Shown in pieces: positions 36,130 to 46,692 of a stretch of DNA of 64,000 nt. Within the stretch, counting starts at the first letter, position 1; the number at the start of each line of letters is the position of its first letter. The stretch lies in contig JAQFVV010006708.1 in the NCBI GenBank assembly GCA_028023455.1, positions 184,001 to 248,000 on the forward strand, read 5' to 3'. Made by a program: the position numbers and the translations under genes. The notes beneath the pieces are model-generated. The model made no database searches, was not told the DNA's origin, and saw only the letters and a program-made list of their open reading frames with translations. The DNA comes from Epiperipatus broadwayi (Eukaryota; Onychophora; Udeonychophora; Euonychophora; Peripatidae).

Positions 36130-37200
36130 GAACTTTTCTTCTTCACATTACACTAGTCAGCATCTTTATTTTTCTCATCCATGTTACATGTGATCACTTT
36201 CAGTTTAAGATTTCAAGTATTCTTGTATTATTATATTTCCAAAGCAATATATCCTGCTCAGCTTTATTATAGTTTCGTAATGCTTTCAATAATATCAATG
36301 ATATCTGTTTGTTCTCTAACTCATTTATTTTGCTTTCAATCTTTTTATGTTATTTTCAGCATACACCTCTCCATATTTCATTAAATGCTCTTATGTTTCT
36401 ATATTGCACTTTTATTAAATGCCCATACTTCAAATTCAAAAGTAATGAGTGGTAAAACACATTTATTAAAAGCCTTCATTTTTAAACAATTTTATAATTA
36501 ATTTTATTTAATATGTATCCATAGTATTACAAATGTGACCAAGCTATTTGCAGTTGTAGACTATTGGTTGAAGTGTTAGTATTCATTCATTTTATATTTA
36601 AAATCCAAAGTGCATGTGCAACAGTTTAATGCTGTTTAAATATTATCTTCTAAGAAAATCCATTGAACATTATTCTAATCTTTGTATAATTTACTTTAGT
36701 TCTTTTTTACTTTCATCAGATAACACTTGCAACATTTTTGAACCTCTGTAGCATTATTTGCAAAAACAACCATATCATCTAAAAAATTTAGATTACTTAA
36801 ATAATTCCCATTTACCTTGATTTCCTTAGCTTTCCATTTTAATCTACAAAATACTTTTTTGTAAAACTGCTATAAAACGTTCTGAAAATATAGTCTCTCT
36901 GTCCAGTACACTTATCAACATTAATCTTTTTAGTATCACTAATCATTGATATTACATACTTATCCAACATTCTTCAGAATATCATTAACCAACTGCTAAT
37001 CTTGATGATTCAATGCCTAAGTTACTTCCAGAATTGCTTATAAATCGAATGCCTTTTTCATAATTTTCAAATCCAAAACATACTAGTAAATCATATTTAT
37101 TAGTTATTTCTATAACTTCTACCAACACACGAAAGTAATTTATAGTGCTAAAACCACTTTTAATCTCACTTGTTCTTTTGAAAATAATATAAATCAGTAA
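36130..37200 (-). pseudogene. Decayed non-LTR retrotransposon reverse transcriptase (RTE-like)
   Basis: No long frame survives, but minus-strand pieces occur in the right order. KKAFDL near 37060 matches the EKAFDS motif. RETIFSERFIAVLQK near 36890 matches the QGDTISPKLF..AL segment. LKWKAKEIKVNGNYLSN then LNFLDDMVVFANN at about 36850-36755 matches the GI.INGE.LS.L.FADDIVLFA signature, with FLDD for the catalytic FADD. LQVLSDESKK follows. MKAFNKCVLPLITFEFEVW near 36460 and NMERCMLK near 36390 match the K.FNQCVLPVLTYG.ETW and ERSMLGI tail. LRNYNKAEQDILLW near 36280 matches the KWSWAGHI segment. These are hallmarks of RTE/BovB-type non-LTR elements. Several frameshifts and stops show that it is long dead. 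The endonuclease domain was not found. Confidence 0.75.
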
Positions 37201-37802
37201 GTAAGATATGACTGTTAAAATAAGTCATTCTATATTGCTGAAAATATTAAAATGCTTAATATATCAAAATATATAGTAAACAAAGTACACCTGGGTCTCG
37301 TTTTATGCAAATTTATTTAATGCGATTTTGACATTATGCGATTCATGATTCTTCTTGTAGTGTTTTGAAAAATGGCAGACATTTTTGTGCACTCCAGAAA
37401 GAACTAGAATTTATTTGAGTTGTTGTGTTTAGATCGCGTGCTGATAACAGGAATTAATTAACGTAATGGCAGACGATAATTCCAAAAGATATTTGCTAAT
37501 TGCAAATATTTCTAGATATAAGACGTTACCTTATTGGACAATGATTAATTGTTGCAGTTGTCAGTAAGCGATAAGAAGACTGGGTAACATCTATGCAGGG
37601 CAGTAATTAGAGGACAACTCCAGTAGAGAGCAGTCATGCAGTATTGAGTAGGCAGTATTAGAGTAGATGTCGGTTTAACACCAGTGGAGATATCTTGTGT
37701 CAGTGCTGGTGGTTAATGACCAGTGCCCAGTGGAAATGTAGTCCATGGGTGTAGCTGAAAGAGCCCACAGAGATGGGGAGACCACAGTGGAGATATTGAG
37801 AA

Positions 37803-38130
37803 GCATTAGTTGCAGAGTAGAAGCATTCGTTGCAGAGCAGAGCATTAGTTGCAGAGTAGAAGCATTCATTGCAGAGCAGAGCATTAGTTGCAGAGTCGAA
37901 GCATTTGTTGCAGAGCAGAGCATTAGTTTCAGAATAGACCATTCATTGGAGAGCTTCGGTGCAGACCAATTCATTAGAGAGCTTTGTTGCAGACCAATTC
38001 ATTGGGGAGCATCATTGCAGACCAATTCGTTGGAGAGCATTCGTTGCAGACCAATTCAGCGGAGAGATTGCAGACCAATTCATTGGAGAGCATTCATTGC
38101 AGACCAATTCATTGGAGAGCACTCGTTGGA
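37803..38130 (+). repeat. Minisatellites, left arm (39-bp and 26-29-bp units)
   Basis: The 39-bp unit ATTAGTTGCAGAGTAGAAGC plus ATTCGTTGCAGAGCAGAGC repeats about three times at 37805-37930. A 26-29-bp unit built on GCAGACCAATTCATTGGAGAGC repeats about six times at 37950-38120. Unit lengths divisible by three explain the open frames across them. Confidence 0.85.
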
Positions 38131-38304
38131 AAATAACAGCATGGGAATTTATAATGTTATTTGCTGACCACACAGTATGACTTGCAGTTATAACATTGGC
38201 ACAGTCATAAGTGTGGATATAACATTGGCGCAGTCGATGGGAAATGTTATATACTGTGCAGTCAGCAAATAACACTATACAATTCCCACGCTGTTCTTTT
38301 CCAA

Positions 38305-38660
38305 CGAGTGCTCTCCAACAAATTGGTCTGCAATGAATGCTCTCCAACGAATTGGTCTGCAACAAATGCTCTCCAATGAATTGGTCTGCAATCTCTCCAC
38401 TGAATTGGTCTGCAATGAATGCTCTCCAACAAATTGGTCTGCAACAAAGCTCTCCAATGAATTGGTCTGCAATGAAGCTCTCTAACGAATTGGTCTGCAA
38501 TGAAGCTCTCCAACAAATGCTCTATTCTGCAACTAATGCTCTGCTCTGCAACGAATGCTTCTACTCTGCAACTAATGCTCTGCTCTGCAACAAATGCTTC
38601 TACTCTGCAACTAATGCTCTGCTCTGCAACAAATGCTTCTACTCTGCAACTAATGCTTCT
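38305..38660 (-). repeat. Minisatellites, right arm (inverted copy of the left)
   Basis: The same two unit families occur in complement: GCTCTCCAATGAATTGGTCTGC units at 38305-38510, then TCTGCAACTAATGCTCTGC / TCTGCAACAAATGCTTCTAC units at 38525-38655. Copy number differs slightly from the left arm. Confidence 0.85.
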
Positions 38661-39533
38661 CAATATCTCCACTGCAGTCTCCCCATCTCTGTGGGCTCTT
38701 TCAGCTACACTCATGGACTACATTTCCACTGGGCACTGGTCATTAACTGCCAGCACTGACACGAGATATCTCCACTGGTATTAAAACAACATCTACTCTA
38801 ATACTGCCTACTCAATACTGCATGACTGCTCTCTACTGGAGTTGTCCTCTAATTACTGCCCTGCGTGGATGTTACCAAGTCTTCTTATCACTTACTGACA
38901 ACTGCAACAATTAATCATTGTCCAAAAAGGTAACATCCTATATCTAGAAATATTTGCAATCAGCAAATGTCTTTTGGAATTATCGTCCGCCATTATGTTA
39001 ATTAATTCCTGTTATCGGCGTGCGATCTAAAAACAACAACTCAAATAAATTCTAGTTTTTTTGGAGTGCACAAAAATGTCTGCCATTTTTCAAAACACTA
39101 CACTTCTTAATATCTTTGTATGTGGTTTTCTTTTATGCGATAAAAATTATTCGATCAGAAATGAGCTCCGGTAATTCTCTATTACTTTAAATATTATAAA
39201 TTTTGCACATTCACATCATATTTAAAGTAATAGCGCATTATCGGAGTTTGACTTCCATCTAATAATTTCAATATTTTCAGTGCTTTATAATAGTACTGTA
39301 ATAGATTTTATGTAATAAAGAAGTTCATAATTCACTTAAAATCAGAATTTCCCCATTTTATATACACATATTAAATTTTACATGTAAATCTGTTCAAATG
39401 TTATAGATGAAAAATACTATGTTTGTTGTTGTTTTTGCATTTTAAATCACGTTCAATTTTTGCTTTTTATAAAACGAGTACTTAATCAATTAATCATTTA
39501 GTGTCAGCAAGTTTATTTTTAAAAGGTGAGTAA

Positions 39534-39740
39534 CAGTGGTGGGCACAATTAAATTTCACAATTAAAATCTAATTTTTAATTGTAATTAACAATTTAAAAA
39601 TTACGTAACGTGATCTGAAATTAAGGTGATGTGAAAGATGAAATTTGATTTTTAAACGGAATTGAAAATTAAAAAATTAAAAACAAAAATAAGAATTTAA
39701 TTTTTAATTGTTAGTTTTAATTAAACTTTGCCCAACAGTG
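39534..39740. mobile_element. hAT-type MITE nested in the pogo-like element
   Basis: Begins CAGTGGTGGGCA and ends TTGCCCAACAGTG, the TIR type of many hAT elements. It is flanked by 8-bp duplications GTGAGTAA (39526-39533) and GTGAGTCA (39741-39748), identical in 7 of 8 bases. The 207-bp interior is AT-only with repeated AATTTTTAATTG and no coding capacity. Confidence 0.8.
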
Positions 39741-40403
39741 GTGAGTCAGTGTCTTTTTATTATCGTAAGTCTAAGTTCTTAAATTTTAAACTTTTAGTTT
39801 ACTCTAACAGAGAAAAAAAAAAACACCCTAGAAAATGAATTTCTTTGGAAACAAAAATTTCAATTTTAGATCGCTTAGTGAAATGGGAAGGATGAATAGC
39901 GATTGGGAAATGTTTTAGTTGCGTTTCCTCTTGACTTTGTTTAAGGAGAAGCTACAGTACCTCACATCACATCACATCTTGATGAATCTGAAGTCTCAAA
40001 TAGCGATAATAATTAAAATACTGCACATGTATGAAAAAAATGTAAATTACGCATAAAAATATATTGTTTTGAATAAAATTAAATACTGTGGTTAATAAAA
40101 AAAGTTTGTCTTGTATCAATTTTTTTCAAATTTGAAATTTTTTGTTAGTCATATTTTATTTTCTTATTTTTTTTTTATGCGAATTTTAAAGTAATTTTAT
40201 GTTGTTGCTTTGCTTTTATGTGATTTTTGGAAAATTACAGTACGTATCCCCCATTTTTCAAGGTAAGTTAAATGTATTTTTGTGAGATTTTTTTGTGCGC
40301 ATTTTCTGAGGAACCTATCTACCGCATAAAACGAGACCCAGGTGTATAACAAAGTTTAAAATGTATTTCAAATGATTGTATAAAATTTAGAAAGTGATCA
40401 TAC

Positions 40404-40513
40404 ATGAGGTTCTTTTTTTTTCATGTGTCACGGCCAATCCGGGAAGTGAACCTGCAAAACCAGGACAACTGCTTGTAAAGCGGCTGTGCTGACCACTCAG
40501 CCACCAACGCTTG
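40404..40513 (-). repeat. tRNA-derived SINE, near complete
   Basis: Minus strand: TGGCTGAGTGG (perfect A box) at about 40503-40493, then CAGCCGCTTTACAAGCAG (anticodon-arm-like), AGGTTCACTTCC as B box, and an ending TGACACATGAAAAAAAA with a short A tail. The stems are too imperfect for a tRNA gene and the A tail indicates retroposition. It lies just outside the pogo-like element. Confidence 0.65.
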
Positions 40514-41147
40514 ACATAAGAAAGTTTGTTAAGCGTGATATAAAAATAAAATGTATAAATCAGAAAAATTACATTAAACATCTTAAATTGATAAATTTTG
40601 ATTGAAATTATTATTAGTAGTGATAGTAGTAGAAAGAGTAATAGTTTTTGTAATGGTAATGCTACTAATATTTTTCATCTTTATATATATTTATTTTATT
40701 TTATTTTTGTTTTGTTTTGTTTTTTTCTTTTACGCTAAAAACTTCAGCTAAAGAATTGTAAGTGCAATAAAAGAGTCATCACGTTTTATTTGGCTTAATA
40801 TCCGACTAGTTTTAGTTTCCGGTCAACGTTAAGCCTCTCTAAAGATATTAAAACAAAATTGTTTTATTAAAATACTGTAATTAACTAAAGGAGAAATTAA
40901 TTTATATTTGAAATTACAAATCTTTATATATATTAATCACTCATTCACTTTAAAGTTTAAAAGTTTATTCTCTAATATAAATATATTAAGAGAATATAAC
41001 CAATTAAGTTAGACTAATTAAAGTTTAAAAATATATCATTGTATAAAAATTACAATCTCACATATTGCTTCTCTGCAAAATAATTAGCTACCATAAATAC
41101 TTAACTAATATTTTTAGTAGTCTATTTTTTATTTACTGAAAAGTTAA
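40514..41147. other. AT-rich region upstream of the receptor gene
   Basis: No gene recognised. A T/TTTA-rich stretch near 40681-40740 and several TATA-like patches occur, but no promoter can be singled out in this base composition. Confidence 0.35.
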
Positions 41148-42089
41148 ATGATGTCTATTGAAAATTATTTATTGAAAGTTGTTGACTCAGAATATTTTTT
41201 CGAATCTACAGGAGTTTTAACTTGTTTTGGAATAGTTGGAAATATTTTGAACATTATAGTGCTTTCCAAAATGCCATTGGATAAGGTCATGCGTTTTTTA
41301 TTTCAAAGTTTGTCGGCAAATGATTTATGTGTGTTTATTTTCCACGTTCCATACATTTTTCAATCTTTTTGCTTAAATAATATATTTTCCTTTATAGTAT
41401 TTTATTGGAAATATATATTTTTTGTAATTAATTTATCCCTTATTGAATTAGAATTAATTTTAATGGCAGAAATCACTGTACTCCGATTGTTGTCTATAAC
41501 AAGACCTATATTGTATAAAGAAAAAGTTAATGTGAAGCTTGTAAAAATATATTTGTGCTTAAATCTCATAGCTTGTATTCTGATTAATCTTCAAACCTTT
41601 AAGATGGGTATTGTTAATAATAAAACTGTAAATAATACTACAGTTTATTCATTAGGCATAAACTATGAATATTGTAAAACTCTATTTTTTATTTTCTTTA
41701 TCACCATTCATATGCTTTTGCTATGTGTCGCGGGACTAATTACATTTTTTACTAATATTAAAATTATATATGAATATAATAAAATATTAAAAAGAAAGTC
41801 CACAAAAACATCTACAGAATCTAAAACATTGTTTCTTCTTCTGAATACTCTGATTGTATTGTACGGAGTCTGCAGTATTCCCATTGCAATCTGTGGAGCA
41901 TTGATTATATCTCCTCATGTAACTTTTGAAAAAAGACATATTGCTATTCTTTTAATTCTAATCATGTATTTATGTCTTTTGTCTTTATCGTTCTGGACGA
42001 ACATTATTACAAATGCAAAATTCAGAAAAGTGTTTTACGAAATGATATGTGCATGGAAGTTTATTAAATTAAACTTTTGCACATTCTAG
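41148..42089 (+). CDS. Rhodopsin-class (family A) seven-transmembrane receptor, intronless, ligand unknown
   Basis: 313 residues, the usual length of a compact family A GPCR, in one exon. Seven hydrophobic segments lie at about 22-42, 48-72, 82-112, 129-147, 168-195, 224-254 and 265-293. Family marks: GN at 31-32 in TM1, LSANDL at 55-60 in TM2 (conserved Asp), VLRLLSITRP at 111-120 where DRY and the second loop belong, and FRKVF after TM7 as helix 8. Cys75 and Cys166 could form an extracellular disulfide. Asn148, Asn152 and Asn153 lie in glycosylation sequons in loop 2. Two family switches are altered: D/ERY is VLR, and NPxxY is TNIIT (294-298). Two adjacent ATGs (41148, 41151) make the start uncertain by one codon. 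Small intronless receptors of this kind form expanded, often chemosensory or peptide-receptor, sets in many invertebrates; the role here is inference. The frame is intact among dead elements, so it is probably under selection. Confidence 0.85.
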   Translation: MMSIENYLLKVVDSEYFFESTGVLTCFGIVGNILNIIVLSKMPLDKVMRFLFQSLSANDLCVFIFHVPYIFQSFCLNNIFSFIVFYWKYIFFVINLSLIELELILMAEITVLRLLSITRPILYKEKVNVKLVKIYLCLNLIACILINLQTFKMGIVNNKTVNNTTVYSLGINYEYCKTLFFIFFITIHMLLLCVAGLITFFTNIKIIYEYNKILKRKSTKTSTESKTLFLLLNTLIVLYGVCSIPIAICGALIISPHVTFEKRHIAILLILIMYLCLLSLSFWTNIITNAKFRKVFYEMICAWKFIKLNFCTF

Positions 42090-42533
42090 AAAGGGTATTC
42101 TATTTCTATACTAGAGTATACTTCACTTTATAATAAGTTTTGGATAAAACTACAAATTCCACAATGAACATTAACATAAAATTATTTCACTAGTTTCTCT
42201 TTTAATTACACATAACTATTTTTTTCTCAAGATCATTTGATAAATTATTTGTTTAAGCAGTCGCATTAAATCTTCTATAAAACTGCTTTAATATTTCAAC
42301 CAGAAGACTGGTTTTTATCAGAAAGCACTGCAAAATGGCTATTTCCAGAATTTAAACGCTAAAATATTACAGACACGTCTCAGATAACAAAACTAATTCC
42401 TATAGTTTAAAAATCTTTAAAAAAAACTTTGTATAAAAATAATATATATATATATTTACAAAACTTTGTATAAGAAATACAAAATAAAATTCTTTCACAA
42501 AAAATCTTATTTTAAAAAACTAAAACCATACAT
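42090..42533. other. 3' flank of the receptor gene
   Basis: No gene seen. AT-rich, with a (TA)n patch at 42442-42457. Polyadenylation-type AATAAA-like words are too common here to assign. Confidence 0.35.
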
Positions 42534-42668
<135 letters not shown>

Positions 42669-42919
42669 TAAAATATATCAAAAAATAATAAAAATATACT
42701 ATTATATATGTAAATACCAAAAAAACTGTATATATATTTTATTATATACATATATATTATTTGTACATATATATTTTTATATACATTCCACTTCGTGCTA
42801 ATCCACCTATAAAATAATTATCTAGGAAACAAAATACAAATCCCTAGAAAACTAAGTAATTCAAGGATGTGATAGTACTTATATCCATACCATGAGTATG
42901 TAATGCCTTAAATTTAAAA

Positions 42920-43400
42920 ATAAAAAAGCTCTCCTTCTGTTTTCTTCCTCTCATGGAAAAACATTATCTCCCAATATAACCACTCTTAAATCATCAATCT
43001 ATGGATCAGGTAAATTGAAATGTTTAGAAAGTGGTCTATCTTCATTTTTATGTAAAACATCAAACCTATGGTTGGTCATTCTAATATGCAGACTATTTGC
43101 TGATTCACCTATGTAACGACTCAAGCATCTATTACATTTATTAAATATACCAAGTTCATACTTTTACAATTGATATAGTTGGTGATATACCATTTAAAAC
43201 CATGAATGGTATCTCCCTGAATCATCTTTGTAAAAATAATATGTTTGCATGTAAAACATCTCTTATCCTCATATGAAAAACATCCCTTTCCTAACACAAA
43301 ATTAGTGTCAAAAACCGTTCTTACAAGTCTATTCCTAAGTGTCCTATGTCTATGATATACAACTTTAGATGGATAGGGAAAAACAGATCCCAGAAGTTGA
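42920..43400 (-). pseudogene. PLE-E remnant: Cys-rich linker and GIY-YIG endonuclease with one frameshift
   Basis: From 43385 down, the minus strand reads YPSKVVYHRHRTLRNRLV, then a Cys block (GCFSYEDKRCFTCKHI), then CKSMNLVYLI. After a one-base shift near 43150 it continues KCNRCLSRYIGES and LHIRMTNHRFDVLHK, then PLSKHFNLP. This is the C..C...RC.TC linker and the VYLI/YIGES/R..H nuclease core of one PLE lineage. The tail continues weakly (RVVILGD, ending near WI), with in-frame stops. RT motifs are absent. Its Cys-rich linker differs from PLE-A and PLE-B, so it is a distinct family. Confidence 0.75.
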
Positions 43401-45300
43401 CTATAAATATTGTTTAAAAATAGTTATTAACTTTAAGGAAAATTGTATTTAAATGCTAAAAATGGTAAAATCTTGCAAGTGATTAAGAATTGAATGTGTA
43501 CACATGGAAAAATAATTTTAAGATTAAAAAAAAAACAATTTATTCAAAGTGATTAGGAATTGAAATATGTGCATGTGAATGAAAAATTTTGAATTAAAAG
43601 TTGTTATTAGTTGGATGCATATATACATGGAAAAATAATTTTAAAGTAAAAGAATTGCCTATTAGAAAATTAAAAGTATCATATAATGCTTTTATATAAA
43701 ATTTTAATAGATGCTTTAAAAGGAAATATTTTGCAGTGATTTATTAAAAACCTGGATAAACAAGAAGAAGATTTAAATATCACAAATTACCTGATGAAAT
43801 AATTAATTTTATTGTGAAATTATCCATGAAATTTGTTCTTCTTTGATGAACAGAACAAACTTTATTTTAAAAAACTGTTATCATGAAGTGGTAGATAAAA
43901 TTTCCAGTAGATTTTACTTGCTGCAATATTTTGCATTTAGCCTATAGAGTTTGGAGCAACATGATGTTCAGAGGGTGAAAAAGAAAGAAATCTCTGTTAA
44001 ATGAACTTCCAGTAGTCATACCAACCATGCTATATATCTCTCCCTTAAACTTAATAGCAAGCAAGAAAATCAAAAACATTCTGTAGTTTATGTTTTTATT
44101 TTTAATGTTTCTTGTTATTAATTATTTTAGTTAAGAAATGATATGAATTAATATTTATTTAGATATAAGATATGATTTGACATTAACATAATAAGATTTG
44201 TTTAAAATACTTTTAATATTTTTAAAATAAAGAAAAATAAATACTTGATAGAAAATTTTAATATTTTCTGAAGAGATAATATGTCTATAACTTTTTAAAA
44301 TGCATGGACATCATTAAAGAGGATGGAGGCACCTTATTAATCCTAATGCATAGGATTATGGTAAATGATTTATATGCAGTGACATTTTATATGTGCATGT
44401 ATTTATCTATGAAAGTAATGAGTTATGATAACCAAATGGTATGCTTATTTATTGTTAATGATATATTAATTAATTTTTGAAACACTGTGTGAAAGTATAA
44501 AAATATACTATGTGCTATATCTAAATTTATTTAAATAATTCATGAATGCAGAAGTATGCATATTGCATATTATGTTTTTGAAATATATTTAATTATGAAT
44601 ACATTATTCTAGAGTGTATCTGTTTAGATACAAATTTTATATGTTGATTTCTAAATTATTTATAAAGAGAATCTTTAAATAAAGTTTTGTTATGGTAAAC
44701 TATTTAAAATCATTTGTGAATATAATATTGAACCTTCTTGGTATTACATTGAATACTTTTGAAACAAAGTTTAGAAATTATTTTATGTCAAGTTGATAAG
44801 ACCTATTTGTGATGTTGAAGTAAGTATTCTGAGTGTAGATGATAAATAATAATAGTTCAGGAGTGTAGTTAGAGTGGAAACAAAATTTTAAATAATAGGG
44901 ATGTTTAAATATAAATATTATTTGTGAAATATAACTTTGTAAGTTGATAAATAAAATACAGTTAACAAAGTCATACATGTATAATTCATGGTTAGTAGTG
45001 TTTTTTCTACAGATCAGTAAGTACTCAGCTTGAAGTCATGACAGAAATTTAAGATAGACACAAGAATATGTGCCTTAAGCACTATACCCATGATATTTTA
45101 TTACTTGTTTGTTTTATTGTAGCTTTAGTCTCTTTCACTTTTATGAACACTGAAATCTTGCATCATAATTGTTATCATTATTAAATGTTTGGAAGAATAA
45201 TGGCTAGACTATCAAATGTTGTTAGAATTTGTTGAAAGCAAGATTTATCACAAACGATGTTTATTAATATGAAGTAAGATTAATGGAATGATTTAATATT
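43401..45300. other. Intergenic, AT-rich; no gene seen
   Basis: Repeated short phrases (for example GTGATTAAGAATTGAATGTGTACA at 43480 and a similar phrase at 43549) suggest a degenerate repeat at 43460-43680. No coding sequence recognised. Confidence 0.4.
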
Positions 45301-45346
45301 CATAATAATAATAATGATGATGATGATGATGATGATGATGATAGTG

Positions 45347-45420
<74 letters not shown>
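45301..45420. repeat. Compound trinucleotide microsatellite (ATA/ATG)n
   Basis: A run of ATG units inside ATA units, about 120 bp. The 79-residue frame over it is an artefact. Confidence 0.97.
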
Positions 45421-45421
<1 letters not shown>

Positions 45422-45539
45422 GGATATTATAAATGAGAGTGATATCTGAATGATATTAACAATAATCAAACTGGTATAGTTAAATATTATACATGTAATT
45501 AATTTTAGATTACTTAAAAGTAATCTGCTCATTCTAATG

Positions 45540-45897
45540 CAGGGGTTCCCAACCTTATGCCCACGGGCACCATGGTGCCTGGTGCCTGCACACCACTTTA
45601 TGTGTGCCCACTGCTATCCGCAAACAATAAAAAATTATTTATCTGATACAAATAAATTTAATTTTTAAAATTTCTTATAAATTATTGTATTATATTGTAA
45701 TCAAATTTTAGGGCATACTATACTTTTACAGCGTAAAAATATAAATGTTAATTATATGTTAAAATTTTATTTTTGAAATAAATATATTTTGTACATTATA
45801 TCCAACTATAAATTTACATTGAAAAAATAAATGGTGCCTGCCACCTGGCCAGTATTATAGAATGTGCTCTTAAGTGCAAAATGGTTGGGGAGTCCTG
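45540..45897. mobile_element. hAT-type MITE, 358 bp
   Basis: Left end CAGGGGTTCCCAACC and right end GGTTGGGGAGTCCTG are inverted repeats matching at 12 of 15 bases, of the CAGGGGTTCTCAACC style common in hAT families. The flanking 8-bp duplications are TTCTAATG (45532-45539) and TTCTAATA (45898-45905). The subterminal GTGCCTGGTGCCTGC and GGTGCCTGCCACCTGG blocks may be transposase-binding repeats. The AT-rich centre has no frame. Confidence 0.85.
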
Positions 45898-45905
45898 TTC
45901 TAATA

Positions 45906-46542
45906 AATGAATTAAATTAAGGTATAGTAAGGTTATAGAGTTATTATAAGATTTTGTAGTATATAACTTATAAAATTGAGAACGTATATTTTTCTTTATT
46001 AAAGTATGTTTATGTTGATAAGTTACCTGGATAATAAAGATAAAAATTTTATAGAAATATGTATAAAAATAGATGTTATATTTTGGAATAGTTTTATGTA
46101 TTAAATTCTAGGAGTTATTAATATGTTTTTTCTTGGAATAACAATGGTGATAAATGTTATTATTATAATTTTAAAAAGATGGTAACAGTATTACGGTTAA
46201 TCTGTGTTATATTTTATGATAGATAGTTAAAGTGAAAACTATTTAATATTTTTTTATTTATTATGTAAATATTTTTAATATAAATTTTGTCTTTTAAATT
46301 GTTTGAATATCTAGATTTATGTAATATTATATTTTGTAAATTTTAAATAAAGTTTGTTGAATAAATTTGGTAGTTGTTTTAAATTTATATTATGTCTTGA
46401 GAGTTTCTTTACTTTTTATGTTCAAGTGATTATTGATTTTCTCAACCACACATATGCATTATAAAAATGAATTATGTATTTACATTAATGCACTTGATCT
46501 ATAAGAGATATATTATGAATATTAAGATTATAATTGTGGAAG
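45906..46542. other. Intergenic, AT-rich; no gene seen
   Basis: No supported feature. Confidence 0.4.

Positions 46543-46692
<150 letters not shown>

Larger units (their letters stand above)
37357..39103. repeat. Long inverted repeat, arms about 850 bp, turning near 38.2 kb
   Basis: The left arm from GTAGTGTTTTGAAAAATGGC (37357) reads outward-in as the complement of the right arm ending at 39103. Matching blocks include TGGCAGACATTTTTGTGCAC, GTTGTCCTCTAATTACTGCC on the right with its complement on the left, and the minisatellites in the same order. The turning point lies around 38180-38250 (CTGACCACACAGTAT facing ATACTGTGCAGTCAG). Sequence identity is high, roughly 90%. Confidence 0.9.
37286..40346. 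mobile_element. pogo/Tigger-like DNA element with TA duplication and internal foldback
   Basis: Ends at 37288 (CACCTGGGTCTC continuing TTTTATGC) and 40344 are exact inverted repeats of 21 bp, each flanked by TA (37286-37287 and 40345-40346). TIR plus TA duplication fits Tc1/mariner/pogo; the T(T)TTATGCGA motifs just inside resemble Tigger-type ends. The 3057-bp body has no transposase. Most of it is a secondary inverted repeat (37357-39103) with minisatellites, and a hAT MITE is nested at 39534. Long frames on both strands at 37.7-38.8 kb are translations of the minisatellite arms. Confidence 0.8.

Noticed and set aside
37803-38130. Regular repeats that could suggest a CRISPR array
   Set aside because: Units are contiguous with no unique spacers, the context is eukaryotic and there are no cas genes.
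37675-38784. Several 60-160 residue frames on both strands (repeats such as SISCRVEAFVAEQ)
   Set aside because: They are translations of 39-bp and 26-29-bp minisatellites in inverted arms. The same proteins appear mirrored on both strands, as expected from a palindrome and not from genes.
40432-40510. Functional tRNA gene with A and B boxes
   Set aside because: Acceptor and T stems pair poorly, an A tail follows and a second tailed copy exists, so it is a SINE.
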